Source of the DNA: Paraconexibacter antarcticus
Lineage (GTDB): Bacteria; Actinomycetota; Thermoleophilia; Solirubrobacterales; Solirubrobacteraceae
Direction of reading: 5' to 3'
Length of the DNA stretch: 64,000 nucleotides
Assembly: GCF_024220175.1 (NCBI RefSeq)
Contig: NZ_CP098502.1
Span: 4,964,514-5,028,513, forward strand
Under the pieces are notes generated by a model that saw only the letters and a program-made list of their open reading frames with translations, searched no databases and was not told the DNA's origin. Position numbers and translations under genes: made by a program. Below are positions 23,997 to 33,169 of the stretch, piece by piece (position 1 is the stretch's first letter; every line of letters begins with the position of its first letter).

Positions 23997-25830
23997 ACGC
24001 CTGCGAGCGCGTCCGTGACCCGACGCCGTGGGGGAAGGCGTAGACGAAGCTCGTGTAGGGCTGGCCGGCCGCCCGGCTGACGTCGACGCCGTGGGCGCGC
24101 ACCCAGCGCGCCAGCGGCGAGCAGCCGGTGAACACGTCCGGCGTGAAGACCGCGCACGGCGCGCCGAGCAGGACGATCCGGACCCGGTGCGTCACGATGT
24201 CCCGCCGCAGCTGGGGCACGGTGACGAGCGGGCGCGCGTCGTTCGCGGCGAGCACGAGCACCGGCCGGCCGTCGTGCGAGATGAGCGACGCCGCGGCGCC
24301 GACCGTGATCGTGGCCGCCTGGTACCGCGCACCCCGCCGGTGGGCGTCGAGGTAGCGGACGAGCAGCGAGAAGCGCGGGCCGGTGATCGCCCCGGGGGCG
24401 CCGGCGTCCTCGGCCCGGGACGCGACGGCCGCGACGCTCGCGGCGGCGGGGACGACGAGCGCGAGCCCGGCGACGATCGCGGTCAGCCGGGCGGCGGACA
24501 GGCCACCGGCGCGGCGGCGCGCCCGGCGGACGACGAACGCGCTCACGGCCAGCGCAAGGCCCGCCCCGAAGACGGCGGCGACCGCCGGGTCGACGGCCTC
24601 GAGATACCGCGGCTTGAGCGACTTCTGGACGCTGAACAGGACGAGGCCCGTCCCGAGCCAGCCGGTGAGCGCGACCGCGCCCGCGCGCTGGAGGCGGTCG
24701 AGGCCACGGCCCGCGCCCGCGAGCGCCGCCGCGAGCAGAGCGAGGAGCGCGAGCCCGATCGGCACCCCGGCACGCAGGCCGACGTGGTCCCGCGGCGCGA
24801 AGAGGCGCCACGGGCTCGGCGGGGCGGGGGCCTGGGCGAGGTTCGCGAGGTGGCGGCGCCGCAGCTGCGCGAGGGCGCGGGCGCGGGCGACGCGCTGGTG
24901 CGCCGTCGGCGGCCGGTTCGCGCCGGGGATGACGGGGCGCGGCGTCGGCGGGAAGCCCGTCACGCGGTGCAGCCCGTCGTAGACGAAGGTCGCGTTCCAG
25001 GCCGAGCCGTTCGTCGACCCGAAGGCCCACGGCCGGTGGGCGCCCCCGAGCACGGGCAGGACGGCGAGCCAGGCGAGCGCGACGACCGTGAAGGTGACGG
25101 CGGCGCCGGCGAGCGCCGCGGCGCGGCGGGGGCGCGGGAGCGCGCTGCCGAGCCACCAGAGGAGGACGAGCGCCGGCGCGGCGATGAGCCCCTCGAAGAG
25201 CTTCACCTCGAAGGCGAGGCCGAGGATCGCGCCCGCGGCGAGCAGCAGCGCCGGCCGGTCGCGGCGGGCCGCGCGGGCGGTGAGGGCGGCGGCGGTCACG
25301 ACGAGCGCCGCCATGACCGAGTCCATCGTGTCGCTGCGCGAGGTGATGACCGGGATCGGCATGACCGCGAGGGCGAGCGCGCCGGCGAGCGCGGCGCGGC
25401 GGCCGAAGAGGGTGTGCAGCAGGTCGTAGAGCGCGAGGACGGCGAGCGTCCCGCCGATCGCCTCGGGGAGGTGCAGGCCGAGCGTCCCGAAGCCGAGGAG
25501 CTTCGTCGACGCGACCTGCAGCCACAGGTCGACCGGGGGCTTGTCGACGGCGACCGCGGCGGACGGGTCGATCGCGCCGGTGATGAACGCGTGCCACGAC
25601 CCGCCCATCGAGCGGACGGCCGCGTCGTAGAACGGGTCGTCGCGCATCGCGCCGAGGCCGACGAGGCGCAGCACGGCCGCGAGCAGGACGATGAGGCCCG
25701 GGGACACCCAGGCGGGGACGCGCGGCGCCGGGCCCGGCGGCGAGAGGACGGCCACGTGCCCGCCGGCCGCGACGAGCGCCGGGGCGGGGACGGGTTCTCC
25801 CGGGGGCCGCGGTGGCGGCGCGACCGGCAC
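23833..25830 (-). CDS. GT39 family (protein O-mannosyl/ArnT-like) glycosyltransferase
   Basis: A 665-residue polytopic membrane enzyme. The N-terminal loop has DDPFYDAAVRSMGG with catalytic-type acidic residues and AVAVDKPPVDLWLQ, the DKPP motif of ArnT/PMT-like lipid-linked sugar transferases; SRSDTMDSV is also typical. It should transfer a sugar from a polyprenyl phosphate to a protein or lipid acceptor. Homology-like sequence ends near FVYAFPHGVG; the following 65 residues are an Arg/Ser-rich tail read antisense to the esterase, suggesting stop loss or assembly frameshift. GTG 25830 starts two bases after the GT2 stop, so both are one operon. Confidence 0.8.
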   Translation of the reverse strand: MPVAPPPRPPGEPVPAPALVAAGGHVAVLSPPGPAPRVPAWVSPGLIVLLAAVLRLVGLGAMRDDPFYDAAVRSMGGSWHAFITGAIDPSAAVAVDKPPVDLWLQVASTKLLGFGTLGLHLPEAIGGTLAVLALYDLLHTLFGRRAALAGALALAVMPIPVITSRSDTMDSVMAALVVTAAALTARAARRDRPALLLAAGAILGLAFEVKLFEGLIAAPALVLLWWLGSALPRPRRAAALAGAAVTFTVVALAWLAVLPVLGGAHRPWAFGSTNGSAWNATFVYDGLHRVTGFPPTPRPVIPGANRPPTAHQRVARARALAQLRRRHLANLAQAPAPPSPWRLFAPRDHVGLRAGVPIGLALLALLAAALAGAGRGLDRLQRAGAVALTGWLGTGLVLFSVQKSLKPRYLEAVDPAVAAVFGAGLALAVSAFVVRRARRRAGGLSAARLTAIVAGLALVVPAAASVAAVASRAEDAGAPGAITGPRFSLLVRYLDAHRRGARYQAATITVGAAASLISHDGRPVLVLAANDARPLVTVPQLRRDIVTHRVRIVLLGAPCAVFTPDVFTGCSPLARWVRAHGVDVSRAAGQPYTSFVYAFPHGVGSRTRSQAFRHGSGRGTPTSVPSSRSPGAHRRHPHPASRARHRRSGRVRRRSRRGTAPSAAR

Positions 25831-25832
25831 GC

Positions 25833-26675
25833 TCAGGACCCGGCGCCGCGCGCAGGGGTGGCCGTCACGGCGACGGGCGCGCCGGGAGCGGCAGGAGCGG
25901 CAGGGCGTGCGGGCGCGAGCTCCCGCGCGAGCGCGCGGCGCTCACGGAAGGCGCGGAGGATGACGCCGGCGTTGCCGCCGGTCGGCTCGCCCGCGGTCCG
26001 CGGGCGGTGGTGCACGCCGACCTCGGTGATGCGCAAGCCCGCGCGCTCGGCGCACGCGTACAGCTCCGTCGAGATCATCGCGCCCTCGCTGCGGAGGTCG
26101 AGCGCCCGGACGGCGTCGCCGCGGACGAGCTTGAAGGCGCAGTCCACGTCGCGCACCGCGACGCCGAACGTCCGGCGCATGAGGCGGTTCCACGCCTCCG
26201 CCGCGAGCCGGCGATGCAGCGGGTCCTGGCGGTCGATGCGGAAGCCGGCGACGAGGTCGTGCGTCGCCGCGTCCGTCAGCATGAGCTCGAGCTCCTGCAG
26301 GTCGAACTGCAGGTCGGCGTCGGTGAGGAGGACCCACGGCATCCGCGAGGCGGTGATGCCGCTGCGGACGGCAGCGCCGTACCCGCGGTTCTGCTCGTGG
26401 GCGACGACGCGGACCCGCGGATCCCCCACGGCGAGGAGCTCGGCGATGCCGCGCGTCCCGTCCCGCGACCCGTCGTCCACGACGACGACCTCTGTCGCGC
26501 AGGCGCAGCGGGCGCCGGCGGCGAGCGCCTCGGCGACCGCCGCCGCGACGTTCGCCTCCTCGTCGTAGCAGGGAAGGACGATCGTCAGGCCGGGCAGCCG
26601 GAGGTCGGCCGGCACCGCGGCGCGGACGGGCGGGGCGGTCCTCGCGGCAGTCAGGACGGGGGTGAGCGCGGGCAT
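25833..26675 (-). CDS. GT2 family glycosyltransferase (DPM1/polyprenol-phosphate sugar synthase-like)
   Basis: A 280-residue GT-A enzyme that probably makes the lipid-linked sugar used by the adjacent GT39. The fold markers are LTIVLPCYDEEANV, VVVVDDGSRDGT (with DDGS), EQNRGYGAAVRSG and LLTDADLQFDL, where DADLQF replaces the usual DxD-type metal site; DCAFKLVRG follows. No C-terminal membrane helices are seen. I chose ATG 26675; the frame is open upstream but non-coding in character. Its TGA is two bases before the GT39 start. Confidence 0.85.
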   Translation of the reverse strand: MPALTPVLTAARTAPPVRAAVPADLRLPGLTIVLPCYDEEANVAAAVAEALAAGARCACATEVVVVDDGSRDGTRGIAELLAVGDPRVRVVAHEQNRGYGAAVRSGITASRMPWVLLTDADLQFDLQELELMLTDAATHDLVAGFRIDRQDPLHRRLAAEAWNRLMRRTFGVAVRDVDCAFKLVRGDAVRALDLRSEGAMISTELYACAERAGLRITEVGVHHRPRTAGEPTGGNAGVILRAFRERRALARELAPARPAAPAAPGAPVAVTATPARGAGS

Positions 26676-26817
26676 CTCGGGCGGGCCTTTCTCGACGGTG
26701 GGCCTGTCACGGTGCTCTCGGGCCCTGAGCCGCCCCGCAACCCGTCGTTGGGCCGCCGCTCGCGCTTTGTTGGGATGGCGTTGGCGACCCGTGGCCGCCG
26801 CTACGCTGGGCGGTGCG

Positions 26818-27504
26818 ATGGCCGTCCGGATCCTGCTCGTGGAAGACGACGACGACCTGCGGACGGTGATGGCGGACGGGCTCGGCGCGGACGGCCACGA
26901 CGTCGCCGGGGTCCCCGACGCCGCGGGTGCCCTCGAGGCGCTCGCGGAGGCGCCGCCGGATCTGCTCATCCTCGACGTCGCGCTCGGCAGCGGCCTGGAC
27001 GGCGTGGAGGTCTGCCGTCGCGTGCGGACGGTCGACACCGAGCTCTACGTGATGATGCTGACCGCCCGCGACGCCGAGGCGGACATCGTCCTCGCGCTCG
27101 AGGCCGGCGCCGACGACTACCTCACGAAGCCCGTCGGGCTCGCCGAGCTGCGCAGCCGCGTCCGCGCCGCCGTCCGCCGCCTGCGGACCGGGGCCGAGCC
27201 CGCGAGCGTCCTGCGGGCGGGGGACCTCGAGCTCGATCCCGGCGCCCGCGTCGCCCGGGTGGGCGGCGCCGTCCTCGGTCTCACCCCGTCGGAGTTCGCC
27301 GTCCTGGAGGCGCTGCTCGCCGCGGGCGGGAACGTCCGCACGCGCTGGGAGCTCGTCCACGCGATCTTCGGGGACGACGCCTACCGCGACCCGCGCGCGG
27401 TCGACGTCCACGTGCACCACCTGCGTGAGAAGGTCGCCGCCGCCGGCGGCGACCCCGGCGTCATCGCCACCGTGCGCGGGGCGGGCTACCGCCTCGGGGT
27501 CTGA
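26818..27504 (+). CDS. OmpR/PhoB family response regulator
   Basis: A 228-residue DNA-binding response regulator. The receiver domain has acidic residues E9-D10-D11, the phosphoacceptor D53 in LLILDVALG, T in MLTARDAE and K in DDYLTKPVG. The winged helix follows: LDPGARVARVGG, LTPSEFAVLEALL, VDVHVHHLREKV and TVRGAGYRLGV. It is 8 bases upstream of its cognate kinase. ATG 26818 lies 10 bases after TACGCT (26802-26807), so the leader is very short. Confidence 0.93.
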   Translation: MAVRILLVEDDDDLRTVMADGLGADGHDVAGVPDAAGALEALAEAPPDLLILDVALGSGLDGVEVCRRVRTVDTELYVMMLTARDAEADIVLALEAGADDYLTKPVGLAELRSRVRAAVRRLRTGAEPASVLRAGDLELDPGARVARVGGAVLGLTPSEFAVLEALLAAGGNVRTRWELVHAIFGDDAYRDPRAVDVHVHHLREKVAAAGGDPGVIATVRGAGYRLGV

Positions 27505-27512
27505 GCGGACCG

Positions 27513-28925
27513 ATGTCCCGGCCCGTCGGCCTGCGGATGCGCCTCGTCCTGGCGCTGCTGGCGACGAGCCTCGTCACGCTCGGCGCGTCGTTCGCGACGC
27601 TCGTCCCGTCGCTCGACCACCGGCTCGAGCGCGACCGGCTCAACGAGCTGCGCGTCGTCGCCCGGACCGCCCGCTTCGCGATCCGCGGCCTCCCGGAGAA
27701 CGTCTTCGAGCGCGGGACCGCGGGCGCGCGGCGCGTCGTCCTGGACCTGCAGCGGCGGACGGGCGGGCACGTCGCGCTCTTCCTCCCCGACGGCACCCCG
27801 ATCGTCGTGACCGCGCCCGAGGGCCACCATCCCGCCCCGGTCGACGAGCTGCAACAGGTCCGCGACATGCACCTGCCGCGGGTGACCGACGTCCGCGAGG
27901 GGGTCCGCGACGGCGAGGCGATCCTCATCAGCGGCGTGCAGCGTCCCGGCGGCGACCGGCTCATCCTCGTCATGCGCAAGCCGCTCGACGACACGCGGGC
28001 GGCCGCCGACACCGTCCGGCGCGCGCTCCCGCTGGCGCTCGCCGTCGGCCTCGCCGTCGCGCTGCTCGTCGCGCTCGCGCTGTCCCGCTCGCTGCTCGTG
28101 CGGCTGCGGCGCCTGCGGGAGGACGCCCGCGCGCTGGGGAGCGAGGGGCTGCGGCACCGCATCGAGGTCGGGCCGCCGGACGAGGTGGGCGAGGTCGCCG
28201 GGGCGCTCGAGGCGATGCGGTCGCGCCTCGTCGCCGAGGAGGAGGCGCGGCAGGCCTTCCTCGCGACCGCCTCGCACGAGCTGCGCACGCCGCTCGCGAC
28301 GCTCCAGGCGACGCTCGAGCTCATGGACGAGGACGTGCAGCGGGCCGCGCCCGTGGACCCCGCGGTGCTGCACGCGCGGGCGGCGTCCGCCCTGCGCCAG
28401 ACGCACCGCCTCACCGGCCTGGCGACCGACCTGCTCGACCTCAGCCGCGTGGACGGCGAGGCGCCGCTGAGCGCGGACCCGCTCGAGCTCGTCGAGTGCG
28501 TGGCGATGGTGCGCGACGACGCGACGGAGGCGCTGGGCGCCGCGGGGCGCACGCTCGAGGTGACGGGCGCGGCGCCGGTCCACGCCCGCGCCGACCCGGC
28601 CGCCGTCCGCCGCATCCTCCACGTGCTGCTCGACAACGCGCGCGCCTACGGGGCGGGGACGGTCCGCCTCGACGTGGCGCGCGACGGCGGCGACGCGCTC
28701 GTCGTCGTCACCGACGAGGGGCCCGGCCTCACCGTCGAGGACCGCGACCACGTCTTCGAGCGCTTCCGTCGCGGCGAGGCGGGCCACGCGAGCCCCGGGT
28801 TCGGCCTCGGCCTGCCGATCGCGCGCGGCCTCGCCGAGCGCATGGGCGGCACGCTCAGCGCGCCGGAGGCCCCGCGCGGCGCCCGGTTCGAGCTGCGGCT
28901 GCCGGGGTGGTCGCCGGAGGGGTGA
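27513..28925 (+). CDS. Sensor histidine kinase
   Basis: A 470-residue membrane kinase: N-terminal helix (VLALLATSLVTLGASFATL), an extracellular domain of about 130 residues, a second helix (ALPLALAVGLAVALLVALAL), HAMP, then the dimerisation helix with phospho-His H255 in ATASHELRTPLATLQ. The ATP-binding domain has the N box (HVLLDNARAYG), G1 (VVTDEGPGL), F (FERFRRG) and G2 (GFGLGLPIA). Together with the upstream regulator it forms a complete two-component system. The signal and targets are unknown; the flanking genes concern envelope glycans. Confidence 0.92.
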   Translation: MSRPVGLRMRLVLALLATSLVTLGASFATLVPSLDHRLERDRLNELRVVARTARFAIRGLPENVFERGTAGARRVVLDLQRRTGGHVALFLPDGTPIVVTAPEGHHPAPVDELQQVRDMHLPRVTDVREGVRDGEAILISGVQRPGGDRLILVMRKPLDDTRAAADTVRRALPLALAVGLAVALLVALALSRSLLVRLRRLREDARALGSEGLRHRIEVGPPDEVGEVAGALEAMRSRLVAEEEARQAFLATASHELRTPLATLQATLELMDEDVQRAAPVDPAVLHARAASALRQTHRLTGLATDLLDLSRVDGEAPLSADPLELVECVAMVRDDATEALGAAGRTLEVTGAAPVHARADPAAVRRILHVLLDNARAYGAGTVRLDVARDGGDALVVVTDEGPGLTVEDRDHVFERFRRGEAGHASPGFGLGLPIARGLAERMGGTLSAPEAPRGARFELRLPGWSPEG

Positions 28926-28935
28926 GGACGGCGCG

Positions 28936-31197
28936 TCAGCCCGCGCGCCGCACCCGCACCCGCACCCGCACCCGCACCCGCACCCGCACCCGCACCCGCA
29001 CCCGCACCCGTACCCGCACCACGACGTCGCAGTGCCTCACGACGTCGACGGGGTCCACCCGGGCGCGGTCGGTCCCCGTCCCGCAGTCGACGACGTCCTT
29101 GACGCCGTTGACCGCGTCAAGGCGGTCGTCGCCCGGCCCGCCGTAGAGGACGCCGCGGCCCGGGCCGGCGAGGAGGACGTCGCGCCCCGCGCCACCGCTG
29201 AGGGTGTCCGAGCCCGAGCCGCCCTCGAGCCGGTCGTCGCCCGGCCCGCCGACGAGGTGGTCGTCGCCGGCCCCGCCGAGGATCGTGTCGATGCCCGCCC
29301 CGCCGAGGAGGAGGTCCGCGCCCGTGTCCCCGCGCAGCGTGTCCACCCCGCCGCCCCCGCGGGCGACGTCGTCGCCGGACCCGCCGGAGAGCACGTCGGC
29401 CCCGTCGCCGCCCGAGAGGTGGTCCGGCCCGTCACCCCCGCGGAGCGTGTCGTTGCCGTCGTTGCCGAGCTCCACGTCCCCGCCCGCGCCGCCCGACAGC
29501 AGGTCGTTCCCGTGGCCGCCCTTGAGGCGGTCGGCGCCGCCGCCACCGCTCAGGCAGTCGTCACCCCCGTGACCGGTCGCGAGGTCGGCCGCGGGCCCGC
29601 CGAGCGCGCGGTCGCCGGTCTCGGTCCCGACGAACGCCCGACCCCCGAGCGCGGGCAGGACGTTCCCGCAGCGTGTGCGCAGCGTGACGATCCCCGCGTC
29701 CGACGCGAGGACGACCGTCCCGCCCGCGACCGCCGCCGACCCGCGCGCCGCCGTCGTCCCGGCCGCGGCGGTGCCCACGTCGAAGGCGTCCTCGCCGAGC
29801 GGGACGCCGTCGCGGAGCGAGACCGCGAGCCGCCGCCCGTCGTCGCGGGTGACGAACACCGTCTGCGTCCCGATCGCGGGCACGACGCGGGCGAAGCCGT
29901 GCCCGGCCGCGGCCCCGGGCTCGCGGTCGAGGACCCAGCGCCGCGTGAGGTCGGTCCCGGAGAGCGCGTAGAGGTCGTGCGTCGTCCCGGCCACGACGAC
30001 CCCGGCGTCGGCGCCGAGCGCCGAGGTCGCCAGGCCCGGGTCGGGCCGCCCGGCGAGCGGCGCGCTCCGCGCGGTCTCGACGAGCGCCGACCCGTCCGCC
30101 GCCGGGACGAGGCGGTGCACGACGGTCTCGTCGCGCGCCTCGGCGTAGGTCGCGACGAACAGCGCGACCGGCCGCCCCGGGGCTCCCGCCGCGACGGCGG
30201 GCGCGAAGGCGAAGACGCGGCTCGTCGCCGACGCGGTGGCGTCGAGCCGTCCGGAGGCGGCCCCGGCGCGCGGGCGCGCGAGCGCCGGCGCGTCCGGCCG
30301 CGTGAGCCCGAAGTCGTCGGCGACGAGGGTCTGGACCGGGTGCTCGGGGTCGCGCGTGGCGAGCGCGACGAGCGCCCCGCCGGGACCGGTCGCCTCGGCG
30401 CCGCGGACGAGGACCGGCGCGGCGAGCGCGTTGAGCCCCGCGACGTCGACGGCCTGCGTCTGGGCGGCCTGGATCGTCGCCGTCGGCCCGCCGGGCGCGT
30501 CGATCGGCACGCGCAGGACGTGCCCGCGCGGCTCGCTCGCGGGCGACGCGGGACCGCCCGCCGTCTCCCAGTCGGGCCGGTCCACGACGGTGAACACGAG
30601 GGCGCGCGTCCCGTCCGCGGCCGGGTCGGTGAGCAGCGGACTGCTCGAGGCGACGTAGCCCGTCGTGTACGGGACCGCGACCCGCTGGACGAGGCGCCCG
30701 GAGAGCACGTCGACCTGCGCGATCGCGACGACCGGCTGCCCGGCGCCGGTGCGGCCGTTGACGACGGCGAAGATCTCGCCCGCGGCCGCCACCGTCGAGG
30801 AGTCCGCGGGCGTCACCGAGCCGTCGAAGCCGGTGAGCGCCGCCCCGGTCCCGCCGAGCGCGACGCCCGCCGCGTCCCCGACCGGCGTCCCGGCGTAGAG
30901 GTCGTGCAGGTGCAGCCGGCCGTCGGCGGTCCCGTAGACGACACGCGGCGCGACGCCCCCCGTCCCGGGACCGGTGACGAGCGGCGAGGTGACGACGTCG
31001 ACGTCGCCGACGCTCCAGAGGGCGTCGAAGGGCGGCAGCCCCGCATCGAACGGCTGCAGGCCGGCCCGGGCCGCGTCCCCGCCGGCGGTCGGCCAGATCG
31101 TCGCCGGGGCGGGCGCCGGGGCGGCGAGCCCGGCCCCGGCCGCGAGGACGGCGGACGCGATGAGCGCGGCGGCGGCCCGGCGCGGCGCCGCCCGCAC
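28936..31197 (-). CDS. Secreted RTX (hemolysin-type Ca-binding) repeat protein with beta-propeller-like N-terminus
   Basis: A 753-residue secreted protein. A signal peptide (ALIASAVLAAGAGLAAPAPA) leads to an N-terminal half of about 500 residues with repeated VVYGTADGRLHLHDL and VVVAGTTHDLYALSG strands, which resemble a PQQ-like beta-propeller. Residues about 560-720 hold at least eight RTX nonapeptide repeats (GGxGxDxLxGG, e.g. GGAGIDTILGGAGDDHLVGG), which fold only with calcium. The extreme C-terminus is a run of alternating Val-Arg encoded by a 12-unit hexanucleotide repeat. It starts at GTG 31197, immediately after the GH2 TGA (no gap), so the two are co-translated. Confidence 0.85.
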   Translation of the reverse strand: MRAAPRRAAAALIASAVLAAGAGLAAPAPAPATIWPTAGGDAARAGLQPFDAGLPPFDALWSVGDVDVVTSPLVTGPGTGGVAPRVVYGTADGRLHLHDLYAGTPVGDAAGVALGGTGAALTGFDGSVTPADSSTVAAAGEIFAVVNGRTGAGQPVVAIAQVDVLSGRLVQRVAVPYTTGYVASSSPLLTDPAADGTRALVFTVVDRPDWETAGGPASPASEPRGHVLRVPIDAPGGPTATIQAAQTQAVDVAGLNALAAPVLVRGAEATGPGGALVALATRDPEHPVQTLVADDFGLTRPDAPALARPRAGAASGRLDATASATSRVFAFAPAVAAGAPGRPVALFVATYAEARDETVVHRLVPAADGSALVETARSAPLAGRPDPGLATSALGADAGVVVAGTTHDLYALSGTDLTRRWVLDREPGAAAGHGFARVVPAIGTQTVFVTRDDGRRLAVSLRDGVPLGEDAFDVGTAAAGTTAARGSAAVAGGTVVLASDAGIVTLRTRCGNVLPALGGRAFVGTETGDRALGGPAADLATGHGGDDCLSGGGGADRLKGGHGNDLLSGGAGGDVELGNDGNDTLRGGDGPDHLSGGDGADVLSGGSGDDVARGGGGVDTLRGDTGADLLLGGAGIDTILGGAGDDHLVGGPGDDRLEGGSGSDTLSGGAGRDVLLAGPGRGVLYGGPGDDRLDAVNGVKDVVDCGTGTDRARVDPVDVVRHCDVVVRVRVRVRVRVRVRVRVRVRVRVRRAG
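28949..29020 (+). repeat. CGCACC hexanucleotide tandem repeat (12 units)
   Basis: Ten perfect CGCACC units are followed by CGTACC and CGCACC. On the minus strand they read in frame as GTGCGG and encode a Val-Arg tail at the end of the RTX protein. Copy number changes would lengthen or shorten the tail without a frameshift. Confidence 0.95.
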
Positions 31198-33102
31198 TCA
31201 GGGGCGGGGCGCGGCGGCCGGGGCCGCCAGCGCGTCGCGGACGGCGAGCATCGACGGCTTCGGCCGGCCGTCGTAGGAGAAGAGGCCCTTCTGGTTCAGG
31301 CCCCGCAGGATGTGGATGTCGGGGACCTGCCGCCGGATCGACCCGCCGTAGAACGCGGGCGTGACGGCGAAGTCGCGCAGGTTCCACACGAGCATGCCGC
31401 TGAGCCGCGGGTCCGCCTTGTAGATGCCGATGTGGAGCTTCAGCAGGGCGGACTGGAAGCCGTAGCCGCCGGGCGCGTCGCTCGCGTTCAGCGCGTTCGC
31501 CTCGGCGCCGAACTCGCTGATGACGACGATCTTGCCGGCGAAGACCTTCTCGAAGTTCGCGACGTGGTCCCGGATCGCCTGGGCGACCTGCGCGTGCGTG
31601 TCGTGCGTGTCCGAGTACCAGCCGATGTAGTTCGTGTCGCCGACCGCGTCGATGTTGCGGTACATCGGGCCGGCGACGCGCGGCGGGTGGGTGCCCCAGA
31701 CGTCGAGCGCGACGAGACGCCCCGGGTCGCGGCTGTGGAGCTCCTTCGCCATGTCGTCGATGTACTGCGCCTGGCCGCCGCGGTGACCGTTCGCGGCGAC
31801 CTCGTTCGCGAGGTTCCAGGCGATGATCGACGGGTGCGTCTGCAGCTGGAAGAGCGTCGCGCGCACGCGACCCTTCGCCTGCTCGACGAGCTTCGGCGTC
31901 TTCGACGTCCAGGCGCCCGGGGCGTCGACGGGGCCGACCCCCATCCAGACCATGATCCCGGCCGCGTCGAGGCGCTCCATGAGCGCCGGGTTCAGCGGAT
32001 GCTGCGCGCGGGTCGCGTTCGCCCCGAGCTCCTGCAGCTCCTTGACGATCTCGTCCATGTCGGCGGCGGTCAGCGCGTCGCCGCGGCCCTCCGCGTCCTC
32101 GTGGATCGACGCGCCCTTCAGGACGATCGGCTTCCCGTTGAGGTAGAGCTTCGTGCCGACCTTGCGCAGCTCGCGCAGGCCCGTCTTCAGCGTGTAGCCG
32201 GACTCGCCGTTCGGCCCGGTGAACGTCAGGTCGTAGAGGTTCGGGGAGCCGGGCGCCCACAGCGCGGGGTCCTTCACGTCGACCGTCGTCTGCAGGACCC
32301 GCGTCTGGCCCTGCGGGACGAGGATCTTCGGGAACGTGAAGTTCAGCGTCTGGCCCGAGTGCCTGAGCGTGCCGGCAACGGGGACGACGCGGTCGGCGGC
32401 GCGGTTCGTCACGTGGACGGTGAGGTCGACGAGCGCGTGCCCGTTCGGCTGCAGGCGCGTGCGCACGGACGGCGCGCCGATGTCGCTCGCCGTGAGCCTG
32501 CGGATCGTCACCTCGCGGTTGATGCCGCCGAAGTTGAACCACGTGCGGTGCCACGCCTCCCGCTTCATCTCGTACGGGTTGCGGTAGTCGGCGCGGACGA
32601 CGAGCGTGTGCGGGACGCCGGGCGTGAGCGCGGCGCGGCCCTCGAACGGGAGGTACTCGCCGGTGTGATGGGCGATCTCCTTGCCGTCCATCCACACGCG
32701 CGCCTTGTGGTTCACCGACTCCAGGCGAACCGCGTAATTGCCCGCTTCGGGGACGGTGAACGACGTGCGGTACCAGGCGACGGTGCCGAAGAAGGACTTC
32801 TTCTGGCCGGGGCCGAGGACGCGCTTGGCGTTCGCGTCGTTCGGGACGGTGACGTCCGACCCGGTGAAGTTGCCCGTCTGCCAGCCCTTGAGCGTGCCGT
32901 GGGCGTTCGGATCGCTGCGCAGGACCCAGGTGCCGCCGAGCGCGATGCGCCCGATCGGGCCGTCGCGGATGACCGGGGCGGCCGCCGACGCGACGCCATC
33001 GGCGCCCGCCTTCGCGCGACCCACGTCGCCGTTCGGAGCGGCGGCGGCAGCCACGACGATCGCGCCGATGGTCACCGCCAACGCTTTGCCCCCGGAAAGC
33101 AT
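31198..33102 (-). CDS. Secreted glycoside hydrolase family 2 (beta-galactosidase/glucuronidase-like), paralogue 1
   Basis: A 634-residue GH2 enzyme. A hydrophobic N-terminus (ALAVTIGAIVVAAAAA) directs export. The GH2 sugar-binding domain has FGTVAWYRTSFTVP and VWMDGKEIAHH; an immunoglobulin-like domain follows (LVDLTVHVTNRA). The catalytic barrel has acid/base E434 in NLANEV and nucleophile E530 in ISEFGAEA. All expected catalytic residues are present. It is 44% of a likely secretion operon with the RTX protein (0-base gap). A paralogue lies at 39397. ATG 33102 lies 9 bases after a TACCCT box. Confidence 0.88.
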   Translation of the reverse strand: MLSGGKALAVTIGAIVVAAAAAPNGDVGRAKAGADGVASAAAPVIRDGPIGRIALGGTWVLRSDPNAHGTLKGWQTGNFTGSDVTVPNDANAKRVLGPGQKKSFFGTVAWYRTSFTVPEAGNYAVRLESVNHKARVWMDGKEIAHHTGEYLPFEGRAALTPGVPHTLVVRADYRNPYEMKREAWHRTWFNFGGINREVTIRRLTASDIGAPSVRTRLQPNGHALVDLTVHVTNRAADRVVPVAGTLRHSGQTLNFTFPKILVPQGQTRVLQTTVDVKDPALWAPGSPNLYDLTFTGPNGESGYTLKTGLRELRKVGTKLYLNGKPIVLKGASIHEDAEGRGDALTAADMDEIVKELQELGANATRAQHPLNPALMERLDAAGIMVWMGVGPVDAPGAWTSKTPKLVEQAKGRVRATLFQLQTHPSIIAWNLANEVAANGHRGGQAQYIDDMAKELHSRDPGRLVALDVWGTHPPRVAGPMYRNIDAVGDTNYIGWYSDTHDTHAQVAQAIRDHVANFEKVFAGKIVVISEFGAEANALNASDAPGGYGFQSALLKLHIGIYKADPRLSGMLVWNLRDFAVTPAFYGGSIRRQVPDIHILRGLNQKGLFSYDGRPKPSMLAVRDALAAPAAAPRP

Positions 33103-33169
33103 GAACGAGCCAGGGTACCGGCGCCCGGGGCCGGACGCGCCGCGGAGGGCCCCGAAGCGGGCCTGGCGG

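Noticed and set aside
31198..33102. GH2 as a pseudogene (missing catalytic Glu)
   Set aside because: Both catalytic Glu (E434, E530) are present in canonical surroundings.
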